Assembly: GCA_046590885.1 (NCBI GenBank)
Contig: JBKJTS010000128.1
Location: 1 to 15,157, forward strand
Source: Ga0077554 sp046590885
GTDB taxonomy: Bacteria > Pseudomonadota > Gammaproteobacteria > Ga0077554 > Ga007554
Direction of reading: 5' to 3'
DNA length: 15,157 nucleotides
Numbering within the stretch: position 1 is the stretch's first letter; every line of letters begins with the position of its first letter. Shown piece by piece: positions 1 through 7,873 of this stretch. The position numbers and the translations under genes were made by a program. The notes under the pieces are model-generated. The model did no database searches and was not told where the DNA came from. It saw only the letters and a program-made list of their open reading frames with translations.

Positions 1-49
1 TGTTCCACAACTCTGCCGTACGGATAAAATAGACTGCAGCGGCATAGGG

Positions 50-260
50 CTACTCATTGCCATGGCTCTGGCGGATCGACTTGTTAACCGCCGCCAGAAT
101 GAAGGCAGAGAAAATCAATATCTTGCAGAAAATGAATAAACCACGCCCAAAAAATCCCGTTCGTCTCGATAACTGATTTTGCCAGCAACCATCCCAACAA
201 TCCTGCCATGAGAGCGCCTACGATACCGTTGGGCATGCCCCAATGATGAGGCCCGCTGAT
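50..260 (-). pseudogene. C-terminal remnant of a CPBP-family intramembrane protease, frameshifted
   Basis: Reading minus from 260, one frame gives ISGPHHWGMPNGIVGALMAG and continues through GWLLAKSVIETNGIFWAWFIHFLQD. This resembles the last conserved part of CPBP (Abi/CAAX-like) membrane proteases, including the HFLQD motif. Near 117-125 the frame breaks. The original frame ends at TAA 86-84, while the next frame continues sensibly as LIFSAFILAAVNKSIRQ and stops at TAG 52-50. One extra base (or two lost) restores a single reading. A stop codon at 263-261 lies directly before the fragment, and the N-terminal membrane segments and the EExxxR motif are absent. I infer a decayed gene tail. The family call rests on motif memory only, with no alignment run. 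Nothing recognisable was seen in bases 1-49 or 264-313. Confidence 0.5.
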
Positions 261-313
261 CTACGAAACTGTAAATAGATAAAAGTGGTTGTGGCGATCT
301 CTGAAAACTGGAT

Positions 314-802
314 TTATTCCCCTGAAGCATTTAGCGCCAAGCGCCCCTGCGCCGTTTCTCGCTTTCCCGTCGCAGCCACAAGTCGCGCCGCCGCGCCCAA
401 CCCGTATGCAGGCATGTTGTTATATATCGTCTCGTACTGCCCGGCGGCCACTTTATAAGTCTCGTGCCAAATACCTACATCACTATTGCTGGCGATTTTC
501 TTATTGAATGCCGCCCATGCTGGCAAATGTGCTTTGCTCTTATTATGCGCATAGGTTTCCAGATGCTCGACGCTTCGCCAGTACTGCACCAACAGCGTAT
601 TGATTAATCCAAAATGGGAATGCACGCCCAGCAACCCACTGTCAGGGTTTTGCAGTAACTCTTTCAGCATCGGTGGCATCGCCATGGCCACGGGAAGCCA
701 CTGGTGGATTTTCCAGAGTTTATTGACGCGCATACCAATCAGAAACACAACAAAGCCACCTTCAATGTCGGCAGCCATGCGTTGCGCAATAATATTAGAC
801 AT
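314..802 (-). CDS. DUF4188 / AF470-like monooxygenase-family protein
   Basis: This 162-residue protein matches the DUF4188 family (Pfam Monooxy_af470-like, a dimeric alpha-beta barrel type of fold). Recognisable blocks are GGFVVFLIGMRVNKLWKIHQ (residues 15-34), QYWRSVEHLETYA (73-85), GIWHETY (110-116) and YETIYNNMPAYGLG (123-136). No signal peptide is seen, so it is probably cytosolic. The biochemical role of the family is poorly defined, and the monooxygenase label comes from fold-family naming rather than a proven reaction. The ATG at 802 has a good ribosome site (AGGAG about 6 nt upstream). The gene starts 19 nt after the stop of the PadR regulator, so the two form an operon, and the regulator probably controls its dosage. 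PadR plus DUF4188 suggests a response to a small aromatic or toxic compound, which is inference. Confidence 0.85.
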   Translation of the reverse strand: MSNIIAQRMAADIEGGFVVFLIGMRVNKLWKIHQWLPVAMAMPPMLKELLQNPDSGLLGVHSHFGLINTLLVQYWRSVEHLETYAHNKSKAHLPAWAAFNKKIASNSDVGIWHETYKVAAGQYETIYNNMPAYGLGAAARLVAATGKRETAQGRLALNASGE

Positions 803-821
803 GCGGTACTCCTAGTGATTT

Positions 822-1361
822 TTAATGGGGGCATTGATTAACGATAACGCGGGCATCCCGAACCAATCGTTCCTGATTTTCTTTAATGCAAGCTATCGCG
901 GCATGAGTGCCTGCCAACCCATAATGAATAGTGAATTTCATTCCTTCGGGCATCTCACGTTTTGCAAGATCTTCAAGTATTGCAAGCTCCCGTTGAGATT
1001 CATCGAGCCGCTCCTGCAGCACTCTAGCCAGCTGCTGTGGCGACAACAAATGGGCAAAGAACATCAGCACCAAAAATTCAGAACGTAATTTTTCCCGTGG
1101 TGGGGTCTGGGTTAACTCTGCAATAAATACATCACGACCAGCCGCTGTGATGCTGAACACCTTTTTGTCAGGACGTTTATCCTGTTGCTGGCGGTCATAC
1201 GCCACTTTGCCTTCTTCAGTCAATTTTTCCAGCGCCGGATAAATGGAACCGTATCCCGCCGCAAAAAAATGGCTGAACGCCTCATCGAACAGCTTTTTGA
1301 TGTCATAACCTGTTGCATCACCCAAGCTCAGCGCGCCCAGACAGAGTGTTTTAATGTCCAT
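822..1361 (-). CDS. PadR-family transcriptional regulator
   Basis: This 179-residue protein has the PadR layout. The winged helix-turn-helix occupies about residues 1-80, with the typical LGALSLGDATGYDIKKLFDE opening, YGSIYPALEKLTEEGKV in the recognition helix and wing, and KKVFSITAAGRDVF closing the wing. A long helical C-terminal part (about 90-179) is expected to form the dimer and ligand surface, as in the long PadR (AphA/Vir-like C-terminal) subgroup. The ATG at 1361 follows GGAGGG with a short 4-nt spacing. It is first in an operon with the DUF4188 gene and divergent from the methyltransferase gene. A palindrome of AATATATATCT half-sites overlaps its promoter, which fits the autorepression typical of PadR proteins. 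The ligand is unknown. Confidence 0.9.
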   Translation of the reverse strand: MDIKTLCLGALSLGDATGYDIKKLFDEAFSHFFAAGYGSIYPALEKLTEEGKVAYDRQQQDKRPDKKVFSITAAGRDVFIAELTQTPPREKLRSEFLVLMFFAHLLSPQQLARVLQERLDESQRELAILEDLAKREMPEGMKFTIHYGLAGTHAAIACIKENQERLVRDARVIVNQCPH

Positions 1362-1391
1362 ATACCCTCCGTATCATAGGAAATCGCCATA

Positions 1392-1431
1392 AATATATAT
1401 CTAATAGATATATATTGTAAAGATATATAAT
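1392..1431 (-). promoter_or_regulatory. Promoter and probable PadR operator (AT-rich palindrome)
   Basis: AATATATATCT (1392-1402) and AGATATATATT (1406-1416) are perfect inverted arms separated by AAT. A third half-site, AGATATATA, starts at 1421, which is 15 nt after the second arm. On the minus strand a -35-like TTTACA (1421-1416) and a -10-like TATATT (1397-1392) lie 18 nt apart, so the palindrome sits between the promoter elements. This is where a PadR autorepressor would be expected to bind. The operator assignment is inference from symmetry and position. The symmetry itself is plain in the sequence. Confidence 0.6.
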
Positions 1432-1498
1432 AGAAAAATTCCCGTAATCCGTGTGCCCAGAGTAAAATGCGCACTCATTCAATAAGATAAAGTATCCC

Positions 1499-2701
1499 AT
1501 GACCCTCCCCCCGCTACGCCTCAAAAAGAACGAAGACCGCCGCCTGCGTGCCGGGCACTTGTGGGTGTTCAGTAATGAAGTGGACACCGCCAAAACTCCA
1601 CTGAACGCCTTTGAAGCGGGACAACCTGTTGAAATTCAGGACAGCAAGGGCGAGGCCATCGGCAATGGTTATGTCAACCCGCATTCGCTGATCTGCGCAC
1701 GGCTGGTGAGTCGTAATGCAGAGCATGTACTCGGCAAATCACTGCTAGTGCATCGCCTTAACATGGCGCTGTCATTACGCGAAAAACTGTTCAGTGCGGA
1801 CAAGCCTTATTACCGCTTGGCGTTCGGGGACAGCGACGGGCTGCCGGGGCTGGTGGTAGATCGTTTTGGGGATGTGTTAGTCGCGCAGATTACGACAGCG
1901 GGTATGGAACGCTGCAAAGCTGACGTGGTAACAGCACTGGAGCAGGTGATAAACCCCACCGCCATTCTGTTTCGTAACGACACCAGTAGCCGCAGTATGG
2001 AAGGGTTGGAAAGTTATGTGGAAACTGCGCTGGGCACCGTACCAGAGCATGTCATGCTGGAAGAAAACAGTGTGCGTTTCAATGCGCCGCTGCTCACTGG
2101 CCAGAAAACCGGCTGGTTTTACGATCACCGCCTGAACCGCGCGCGCATGCAGCAATACGTGCAGGGTAAGCGCGTGCTAGATGTGTTCAGCTATATCGGC
2201 GGTTGGGGCATCCAGGCCGCCATGGCAGGCGCCGCACACGTGATCTGCGTTGACAGCTCTGCGGCTGCGCTAAACCAGGTTCAGCACAACGCCGCGCTCA
2301 ATAATGTGGCCGAACGGGTTTCCATAATGGAAGGTGATGCCTTCGAGGTGCTCAAATCATTGCGCGCTGATCACGAGAAGTTCGACGTAGTGATTCTCGA
2401 TCCGCCCGCCTTCATTAAACGCAGCAAAGATATGCGTTCCGGGCTGGAAGCATATCAACGCATCAATCAACAGGCCATGCAAGTGCTTGCCAAAGATGGC
2501 ATTATAATCTCGGCCTCGTGCTCATTTCATCTTCCACGTGCTGGCTTACGGGATGCAATGCTGCGCGCCAGCCGCCATATCGACCGCAATCTGCAAATTC
2601 TCGAACAAGGTCATCAAGGGCCTGATCATCCTGTGCATCCAGCGATTTCCGAAACAGATTATCTGAAAATGTTTGTTGGACGGGTAGTACCGAGCGCCTG
2701 A
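1499..2701 (+). CDS. rlmI: Class I SAM-dependent 23S rRNA (cytosine-C5) methyltransferase, RlmI-like
   Basis: The 400-residue length matches RlmI (YccW), which makes m5C1962 in 23S rRNA from S-adenosylmethionine. The N-terminal PUA domain covers about residues 3-75 (RLRAGHLWVFSNEV, GNGYVNPHSLICARLV). The middle domain (about 80-195) contains DSDGLPGLVVDRFGD. The methyltransferase domain starts with TGQKTGWFYDHRLNR (about 200-214). SAM-binding motif I is VLDVFSYIGGWGI (226-238), motif IV is VILDPPAFIKR (298-308), and SASCSFHL (338-345) carries the likely catalytic Cys341. The ATG at 1499 fits the family start, but no strong ribosome site precedes it. A TAAAAT -10-like element at 1463-1468 lacks a convincing -35. 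The gene is divergent from the PadR operon. Exact substrate position is family inference. Confidence 0.93.
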   Translation: MTLPPLRLKKNEDRRLRAGHLWVFSNEVDTAKTPLNAFEAGQPVEIQDSKGEAIGNGYVNPHSLICARLVSRNAEHVLGKSLLVHRLNMALSLREKLFSADKPYYRLAFGDSDGLPGLVVDRFGDVLVAQITTAGMERCKADVVTALEQVINPTAILFRNDTSSRSMEGLESYVETALGTVPEHVMLEENSVRFNAPLLTGQKTGWFYDHRLNRARMQQYVQGKRVLDVFSYIGGWGIQAAMAGAAHVICVDSSAAALNQVQHNAALNNVAERVSIMEGDAFEVLKSLRADHEKFDVVILDPPAFIKRSKDMRSGLEAYQRINQQAMQVLAKDGIIISASCSFHLPRAGLRDAMLRASRHIDRNLQILEQGHQGPDHPVHPAISETDYLKMFVGRVVPSA

Positions 2702-2842
2702 TGACGCCCACCGCTAACACGATTACAAGGCGGCACGTGGTGCCAATGCGCATCATAGTACTGACGAACCGTAACGCGATACACACTGGGGCTCAAGCCA
2801 AAAACCTGATAAAACCAGTCCAACGTTTTTACAAAGCTGTCC

Positions 2843-4666
2843 ATGCATACGCAACCTACTGAAAATAGCACCACCCCCCGCAAAGACTGGAAAACCATTA
2901 GTATTTTAATGCCTTATTTATGGGAATACCGGGGGCGCGTAATTGTCGCCATGGGTTTTCTGGTATTGGCCAAGCTGGCAGGGGTTACCGTGCCGCTGGT
3001 ATTAAAACAAGTGGTTGACGCACTCGATAGCACCCATAACACAGCGGTAATTTTACCATTAGCACTGCTGATTGGTTACGGCGCATTGCGCCTAGCCAGC
3101 ACCCTGTTTAACGAGTTGCGTGATTTGGTATTCGCCAAGGTAGCACAGCGTGCCATTCGTAATATCGCCCTTAAGGTATTTCGCCACTTGCATTCTCTGG
3201 CGTTACGCTTTCATCTTGAGCGCCAAACTGGCGGCATGTCGCGTGATATCGAGCGCGGCACCCGTGGGATGAGTTTTTTATTGTCATTCATGCTCTTCAA
3301 CATCTTGCCGACGCTCCTTGAAATTGCCTTGGTAGCCATTATTTTATTTGTTACCTACAATGCCTGGTTTGCCATCATCACCACCGTCACCATTGTGATA
3401 TATATTGTTTACAGCCTGGTAGTGACTGAGCAGCGCATGGCCGTGCGTCGGGTCATGAATGATATGGATTCAAAAGCAAACACGCGCGCCATTGATAGTC
3501 TGATTAATTATGAAACGGTGAAATATTTTAACAATGAAGACTATGAAGCGCGTCGCTACGATGAACACATGGCAACCTGGGAGCAGGCCGCACTTAAAAA
3601 TCAAGGCTCGCTCTCGATACTGAATTTTGGACAAGGCGCGATTATTGCTGTTGGAGTAACATTGCTGATGATTCTGGCAGGACAGGGAGTCGTCGATGGC
3701 AGCATGACTATGGGTGATCTGGTACTGGTCAATGCTTACCTGTTACAACTTTTTATCCCGCTTAATTTTCTGGGCTTTGTTTACCGTGAAATCAAACACT
3801 CTCTCACCGACATGGAAAAAATGTTCAGCCTGCTGGACAAGCCTCAAGACATTCAAGACCGGCCTGGGGCTCCGCCGCTTGCCGTAGGGGACGGGGCAGT
3901 ACGTTTTGAGCATATTGATTTTGGCTATGACGCGGAACGGCAGATTCTATTTGATCTTGATTTTGAAATTCCACCCGGGAAAAAGGTCGCTGTCGTGGGT
4001 TCTAGCGGCGCTGGAAAATCAACATTATCACGTCTGTTATTTCGCTTTTATGACGTGGGCGGGGGGCGCATTCTCATTAATGGACAGGATATCCGTGAAG
4101 TCAGCCAACAAAGTGTGCGCGCCGCGATTGGCATTGTGCCGCAGGACACAGTGTTATTTAACGACACTATTTATTACAATATCGCCTATGCCAAACCTAA
4201 TGCCACCCGGGAAGAGGTCATTCGCGCTGCCACCATGGCCCACATTCATACCTTCATTGAATCTATTCCGCAAGGCTACGAAACCTTGGTAGGCGAGCGT
4301 GGACTGAAACTTTCGGGGGGTGAAAAACAACGTATCGCTATTGCGCGTACCATCCTCAAAAATCCACGCATTCTGATTTTTGACGAAGCAACATCGGCAC
4401 TGGACTCTCATTCAGAACAGGCAATTCTATCAGCGCTTGCGGAAGTTGCCGCCAATCACACTACACTGGTGATCGCGCACCGTTTATCAACCATTGTCGA
4501 CGCGGACCAGATACTCGTGATGGAACATGGCCATGTGGTAGAGCGCGGCACGCACAGCGCGCTGCTGCAGCAGGGATCGCTTTACGCACGTATGTGGGCT
4601 TTGCAGCAGCAGGAGAGCAAAGAAACTACGCCGGATATTGGGGAGTCAGTCAGGGTGGGCAGTTAA
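2843..4666 (+). CDS. Atm1-type ABC exporter, fused membrane and ATPase domains
   Basis: This 607-residue half-transporter should act as an inner-membrane homodimer. Residues about 25-330 form the six-helix membrane domain, including the NYETVKYFNNE block (222-232) typical of the ATM1/HMT1 heavy-metal and glutathione-conjugate exporter group. The ATPase domain has Walker A GSSGAGKST (386-394), Q-loop Gln434, signature LSGGE (490-494), Walker B ILIFDEATSALD (510-521) and switch His546, so all catalytic elements are intact. Family knowledge points to export of glutathione-linked sulfur species or metal-glutathione adducts. A general lipid or drug exporter is less likely. It starts 141 nt after rlmI in the same direction without a clear promoter or strong ribosome site, and it converges on cheR with a 47-nt gap. 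No intrinsic terminator was found in that gap. Confidence 0.92.
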   Translation: MHTQPTENSTTPRKDWKTISILMPYLWEYRGRVIVAMGFLVLAKLAGVTVPLVLKQVVDALDSTHNTAVILPLALLIGYGALRLASTLFNELRDLVFAKVAQRAIRNIALKVFRHLHSLALRFHLERQTGGMSRDIERGTRGMSFLLSFMLFNILPTLLEIALVAIILFVTYNAWFAIITTVTIVIYIVYSLVVTEQRMAVRRVMNDMDSKANTRAIDSLINYETVKYFNNEDYEARRYDEHMATWEQAALKNQGSLSILNFGQGAIIAVGVTLLMILAGQGVVDGSMTMGDLVLVNAYLLQLFIPLNFLGFVYREIKHSLTDMEKMFSLLDKPQDIQDRPGAPPLAVGDGAVRFEHIDFGYDAERQILFDLDFEIPPGKKVAVVGSSGAGKSTLSRLLFRFYDVGGGRILINGQDIREVSQQSVRAAIGIVPQDTVLFNDTIYYNIAYAKPNATREEVIRAATMAHIHTFIESIPQGYETLVGERGLKLSGGEKQRIAIARTILKNPRILIFDEATSALDSHSEQAILSALAEVAANHTTLVIAHRLSTIVDADQILVMEHGHVVERGTHSALLQQGSLYARMWALQQQESKETTPDIGESVRVGS

Positions 4667-4713
4667 TAGCCCGTCATGAAATAAGTGCGTCATCCTTTAA
4701 ATAGCAATTATAA

Positions 4714-5565
4714 TCACGTTTTCTTCAAGCGATAAACCAACCCCCCCTGGTAACGCACAGTTTCAAAAAAATCCACATACCCTGATACTGACTCGGAGGC
4801 TCCCAGACACAAATAGCCACCAGGCTCCAATACCTGGGCAAAACGGGTAAGAATCTCCTGCTTTAATTCAGCAGTAAAATAGATCAATACATTACGACAA
4901 AAAATCACATCAAACTTTCCCAACCCAAGATAATCTTTTTTCATCAGATTCATCTCTGAAAATATAATGCGCTTACGTATTTCAGGTTTAACTTGCCATT
5001 CCTTTCTTTTAATATCGAAGAAACGTTTTTTCCTTTCATCGGACAAGCCACGCGCCACAGCCATACCATCATATACACCTTCCTTGGCGTCTTTAAGCAC
5101 AGTTGGTGAAATATCTGTGGCAGTAATTTGTACATCACGCGGCAAGCTCCCAGGCTTTGTTTGTAAATATTCCTGTATTATCATACTCATTGAGTACGGC
5201 TCCTGTCCTGACGAACATGCTGCCGACCAAATGCGTACCGGGCGCATGCGTGGCCCTGACAATTCTGGCAAGATATGTGATTTAAGAATTTCAAAAGGAA
5301 AATTATCACGAAACCACAATGTTTCATTAGTGGTCATGGCATCGATGATGCGTCCACGCAAGCCAGGATTCATATCGCGCTTTACACGCTCAATAAGCTC
5401 CCCTATGGACCCTAATCCCATTTCAGTAACTAAAAAACTCAGGCGACTATTGACTAGATACTGTTTGTTGTCACCCAGCGCAATGCCACTTGCATCCTCA
5501 AGAAATTCCCGAAAATCCTGATATTCCTTGGATGTCAGAGATTGGTTTACCACATATATCCCCAA
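4714..5565 (-). CDS. cheR: Chemotaxis receptor methyltransferase CheR
   Basis: CheR transfers methyl groups from S-adenosylmethionine to glutamates on chemoreceptors for sensory adaptation. The 283 residues show the CheR N-terminal helical domain (SGIALGDNKQYLVNSRL), the TTNET motif (78-82), SAM motif SAACSSGQEPYS (114-125), TDIS (150-153), FCRNVLIYF (222-230) and GASES (255-259). The coordinates use a TTG at 5565 with no ribosome site. An in-frame GTG at 5553, preceded by GGGG six nt upstream, is a better start and gives 279 residues. It lies 131 nt downstream of cheV on the same strand and probably shares its sigma-28 promoter, because no separate promoter was found in the gap. Receptor genes are not in the window. 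Confidence 0.96.
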   Translation of the reverse strand: MGIYVVNQSLTSKEYQDFREFLEDASGIALGDNKQYLVNSRLSFLVTEMGLGSIGELIERVKRDMNPGLRGRIIDAMTTNETLWFRDNFPFEILKSHILPELSGPRMRPVRIWSAACSSGQEPYSMSMIIQEYLQTKPGSLPRDVQITATDISPTVLKDAKEGVYDGMAVARGLSDERKKRFFDIKRKEWQVKPEIRKRIIFSEMNLMKKDYLGLGKFDVIFCRNVLIYFTAELKQEILTRFAQVLEPGGYLCLGASESVSGYVDFFETVRYQGGLVYRLKKT

Positions 5566-5696
5566 ATGTATGTCAGGAGCAAAGCAGACAGGAAATTGCC
5601 TGATGTATCTGCAGCAATATTCCTGATGTTCACAACCTTAATTAAAATTATAAACCTACAAAAATAGATACACGATGCAGGTTACATGTAGCATTT

Positions 5697-6611
5697 TCAG
5701 GTTAAACGCTTTAACACTACTGTAGCCAAATCATCTGCACTGAACTTAGCAATGAATTGATTGGCCCCCACGCGCTTTACCATGGCGTCATTAAATACGC
5801 CACTTAATGAGGAGTGCAACAAAATATAAATATCTTTCAGTTGCTCATCTTTTCTAATTTCAGTAGTCAATGTATATCCATCCATCTCTGGCATTTCAAT
5901 ATCAGAAATCACCATGTTCAGGCGCTGCAATAACGGGTCTTGAGTTTGCACCCAGGTTTTAAGTATCTTAAGCGCCTCTTTCCCATCAATAGCCAGTGTA
6001 TATGAAACGTTAATTTGCTCAAGAGTACGTTTTATTTGATTACGTGCCACACTGGAATCATCAACCACCAGAATATGGGGTTGGATGATATTTTTCACGG
6101 CCGTAGCAACCACGCTGCTAGAGACCTCCATCGCACAATGCATAACCTCTGAGAAAACCTTTTCAACATCCAGAATCTCAATCATTTCATCGCCGACCTG
6201 CGTAACTGCAGTCAAATAATTAGCGGGCCCTGCACCCTTGGGGGGCGGCCAGATGGCTTCCCATTTCATGTTAATAATCCGCTCTACACCTTTCACCATT
6301 AAACCTTGCACAGCGCGATTATATTCAGTCACGATCACAAAACAATTATTGGTGTCTCCGAGTGATCGGCCACCTATGGCAAGAGACAAATCAATAACCG
6401 GCAAAGTCTTGCCGCGAATTGTCGCTACCCCACACACTGACGGATGAGCTTTAGGTAAATGTGCCAGGGGGGGGCACTGTATTACTTCACGCACCTTAAA
6501 TACATTTATCCCGAAACTTTGTTTGCCACTCAGACGAAAGAGCAGCAATTCAAGGCGATTCTGCCCCACCATCTGGGTACGTTTATCAACATCTTCTAAA
6601 ACACTCGCCAT
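5697..6611 (-). CDS. cheV: Chemotaxis coupling protein CheV (CheW-like domain plus receiver)
   Basis: The 304 residues carry an N-terminal CheW-like coupling domain (about 18-160; FGINVFKVREVIQ, VATIRGKTLPVIDL) and a C-terminal receiver domain (about 178-304). Receiver residues are complete: acidic pair Asp184-Asp185, phosphoacceptor Asp237 in VISDIEMPEMDGY, Ser267 and Lys289. CheV links receptors to CheA and is thought to act as a phosphate sink or adaptation modulator. The ATG at 6611 follows GGAGAG. A sigma-28 promoter lies at 6645-6671, directly upstream. The gene is divergent from flgA and is followed by cheR, the arrangement known from Pseudomonas. Confidence 0.97.
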   Translation of the reverse strand: MASVLEDVDKRTQMVGQNRLELLLFRLSGKQSFGINVFKVREVIQCPPLAHLPKAHPSVCGVATIRGKTLPVIDLSLAIGGRSLGDTNNCFVIVTEYNRAVQGLMVKGVERIINMKWEAIWPPPKGAGPANYLTAVTQVGDEMIEILDVEKVFSEVMHCAMEVSSSVVATAVKNIIQPHILVVDDSSVARNQIKRTLEQINVSYTLAIDGKEALKILKTWVQTQDPLLQRLNMVISDIEMPEMDGYTLTTEIRKDEQLKDIYILLHSSLSGVFNDAMVKRVGANQFIAKFSADDLATVVLKRLT

Positions 6612-6644
6612 GGTTCTCTCCGCACATGTATTTGCTTTGATAAA

Positions 6645-6671
6645 TTATCGGCAAGTGAAGATAATCCTTAA
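6645..6671 (-). promoter_or_regulatory. Sigma-28 (FliA) promoter of cheV-cheR
   Basis: On the minus strand TTAAGGAT (6671-6664), an 11-nt spacer and GCCGATAA (6652-6645) match the FliA consensus TAAAGTTT-N11-GCCGATAA. The -10 half is perfect and the -35 half keeps 5 of 8 positions. The expected start near 6637 leaves a leader of about 25 nt before the cheV ATG. This places cheV-cheR in the late flagellar class. Confidence 0.75.
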
Positions 6672-6691
6672 CCGTCATTTTTTCCTAAATC

Positions 6692-6707
6692 TGGCTCGAT
6701 AATTGCA
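6692..6707 (+). promoter_or_regulatory. Probable sigma-54 promoter of flgA
   Basis: TGGCTCGATAATTGCA matches the RpoN consensus TGGCACG-N4-TTGCW except for one base, with the invariant GG and GC 10 nt apart. Counting from the -12 C at 6706, transcription would begin near 6718, only two bases before the flgA ATG at 6720. Sigma-54 control of flagellar genes is established in Pseudomonas and Vibrio. The very short leader is odd and lowers confidence. A GATAAT at 6698-6703 could act as a sigma-70 -10 instead, but it has no -35 partner. Confidence 0.5.
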
Positions 6708-6719
6708 TTATGTGATGAC

Positions 6720-7418
6720 ATGATAGTCTCTATAAAATCTGGATTATGTTTTTTACTGTTAGCATGCGTGCTCCCAACTTCCCATGCTGAACCCTATCAG
6801 GCACTATCGTCCATCCACGAGGCTGCACAAGCTTTCGTCCTGCAGCATGTCCGTGGCGGGCGGGTGGAAGTAGAAGGAGGACTGGTAGATCCTCGGTTGA
6901 AACTTCCCCTCTGCAAAGATACCTTAGAGGCATTTCTGCCGCCGGGCGGGCGACTCGGGTCCATCAGCAGTGTCGGCATCCGCTGTCAAAAACCAAAGCC
7001 TTGGTCACTTTACGTGCCCATGCGCGTCAAAATTTTTACGCCTGTAATCACCGCAAGCCATCCCCTGCGACCTGGTAGCCGCATCAGCCCTGGCGATTTT
7101 CAAACGCTTGAGATGGATGTTGCCAACCTGCCAACAGGATACTTCAGCAACCCTGAACAAGTGCTCAACAAAGTCTTGAAGCGCCCTCTGGGTATGGGGG
7201 CCATTTTTAGCCCCGAAGCAATTGAGGCTGCTCCATTGATACGTCGTGGCGAACAGGTTATTTTGGTGGCGGAAACACAGGGAATGCAAATACGTGCGTC
7301 CGGCAAGGCACTGAAGGACGGTGCGGAAGGGGCGGTGATTCAAGTACGCAATTTATCATCACAACGGATAATTGAAGGCGTTGTAACCGCTGCGGGGATT
7401 GTTAAAATTATCATGTAG
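6720..7418 (+). CDS. flgA: Flagellar basal-body P-ring assembly chaperone FlgA
   Basis: FlgA acts in the periplasm to help FlgI assemble the P ring around the rod. The 232-residue protein begins with a clear Sec signal peptide (basic MIVSIKSG, hydrophobic CFLLLACVL, likely cleavage after SHA at residue 23). The mature part has the FlgA N-terminal region, then a SAF-like segment (about 104-165; ITASHPLRPGSRISPGDFQ) and a C-terminal domain ending VRNLSSQRIIEGVVTAAGIV, a typical FlgA ending. No other in-frame ATG preserves the signal peptide, so ATG 6720 is chosen although its ribosome site is weak. It is divergent from cheV, with a sigma-54-like promoter immediately upstream, and is followed by flgM after a 108-nt gap. 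Confidence 0.93.
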   Translation: MIVSIKSGLCFLLLACVLPTSHAEPYQALSSIHEAAQAFVLQHVRGGRVEVEGGLVDPRLKLPLCKDTLEAFLPPGGRLGSISSVGIRCQKPKPWSLYVPMRVKIFTPVITASHPLRPGSRISPGDFQTLEMDVANLPTGYFSNPEQVLNKVLKRPLGMGAIFSPEAIEAAPLIRRGEQVILVAETQGMQIRASGKALKDGAEGAVIQVRNLSSQRIIEGVVTAAGIVKIIM

Positions 7419-7468
7419 CGATGCAAGATTTAATCGCCATGACCATTGCTAACATACATTTTTAGGTT

Positions 7469-7495
7469 TAAAGTTGTGGTGTTATTTGCCGCTAT
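7469..7495 (+). promoter_or_regulatory. Sigma-28 (FliA) promoter of flgM-flgN-flgZ
   Basis: TAAAGTTG (7469-7476), an 11-nt spacer, then GCCGCTAT (7488-7495) match the FliA consensus at 7 of 8 and 6 of 8 positions with ideal spacing. The expected start near 7502 lies about 25 nt before the flgM ATG at 7527. It lets FlgM be made in the same regulon that it inhibits. Confidence 0.85.
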
Positions 7496-7526
7496 CTTTA
7501 ATAACCGTATTCAAAGAGGTATCACC

Positions 7527-7844
7527 ATGCCCATTGAAATTTCTGGGAAACCTGTTTCAAATATCCGCGTAATAGATAGCGGCACTGCGTCATCCATTGC
7601 CAAACCAAGCAATGTTACCCCACAAGGCACTCCACGGCCGATTGGGGATACTATTAATCTGACTGATACTGCCGCCTACCTGCGCAAACTGGAAAACACA
7701 TTATCGACATTACCGGTAGTGGATATACAACGCACTGAAGGGATCAAAAAAGCCCTCGCTGATGGCCTCTTTATTATTGATCCGGCGCGCGTGGCAGATA
7801 AGTTATTGCGTTTTGAAAGCATGCTCTATCATAACGCCGCGTAA
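7527..7844 (+). CDS. flgM: Anti-sigma-28 factor FlgM
   Basis: FlgM binds FliA (sigma-28) in the cytoplasm until the hook-basal body is complete and is then secreted, freeing the sigma factor. The 105-residue product has the FlgM layout: a disordered N-terminal half, then GDTINLTDTAAYLRKLENTL, LPVVDIQRTEGIKKAL and DGLFIIDPARVADKLLRFE, which are the sigma-binding helices. The open frame extends back to 7446, but the sigma-28 promoter at 7469-7495 lies inside that extension. AAAGAGGT stands just before ATG 7527, so this start is preferred. It is first in a three-gene unit with flgN and the PilZ gene. Confidence 0.94.
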   Translation: MPIEISGKPVSNIRVIDSGTASSIAKPSNVTPQGTPRPIGDTINLTDTAAYLRKLENTLSTLPVVDIQRTEGIKKALADGLFIIDPARVADKLLRFESMLYHNAA

Positions 7845-7873
7845 TCTGAAAGTTTCTCGATAAAAAGGCACGC

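Noticed and set aside
5566..5696. Separate sigma-28 promoter for cheR
   Set aside because: A GCAGATAC resembles the -10, but nothing near TAAAG sits 11 nt upstream. Readthrough from the cheV promoter is simpler.
7446..7526. Longer flgM start at 7446
   Set aside because: The sigma-28 promoter lies within this extension. The standard FlgM N-terminus and the ribosome site are at 7527.
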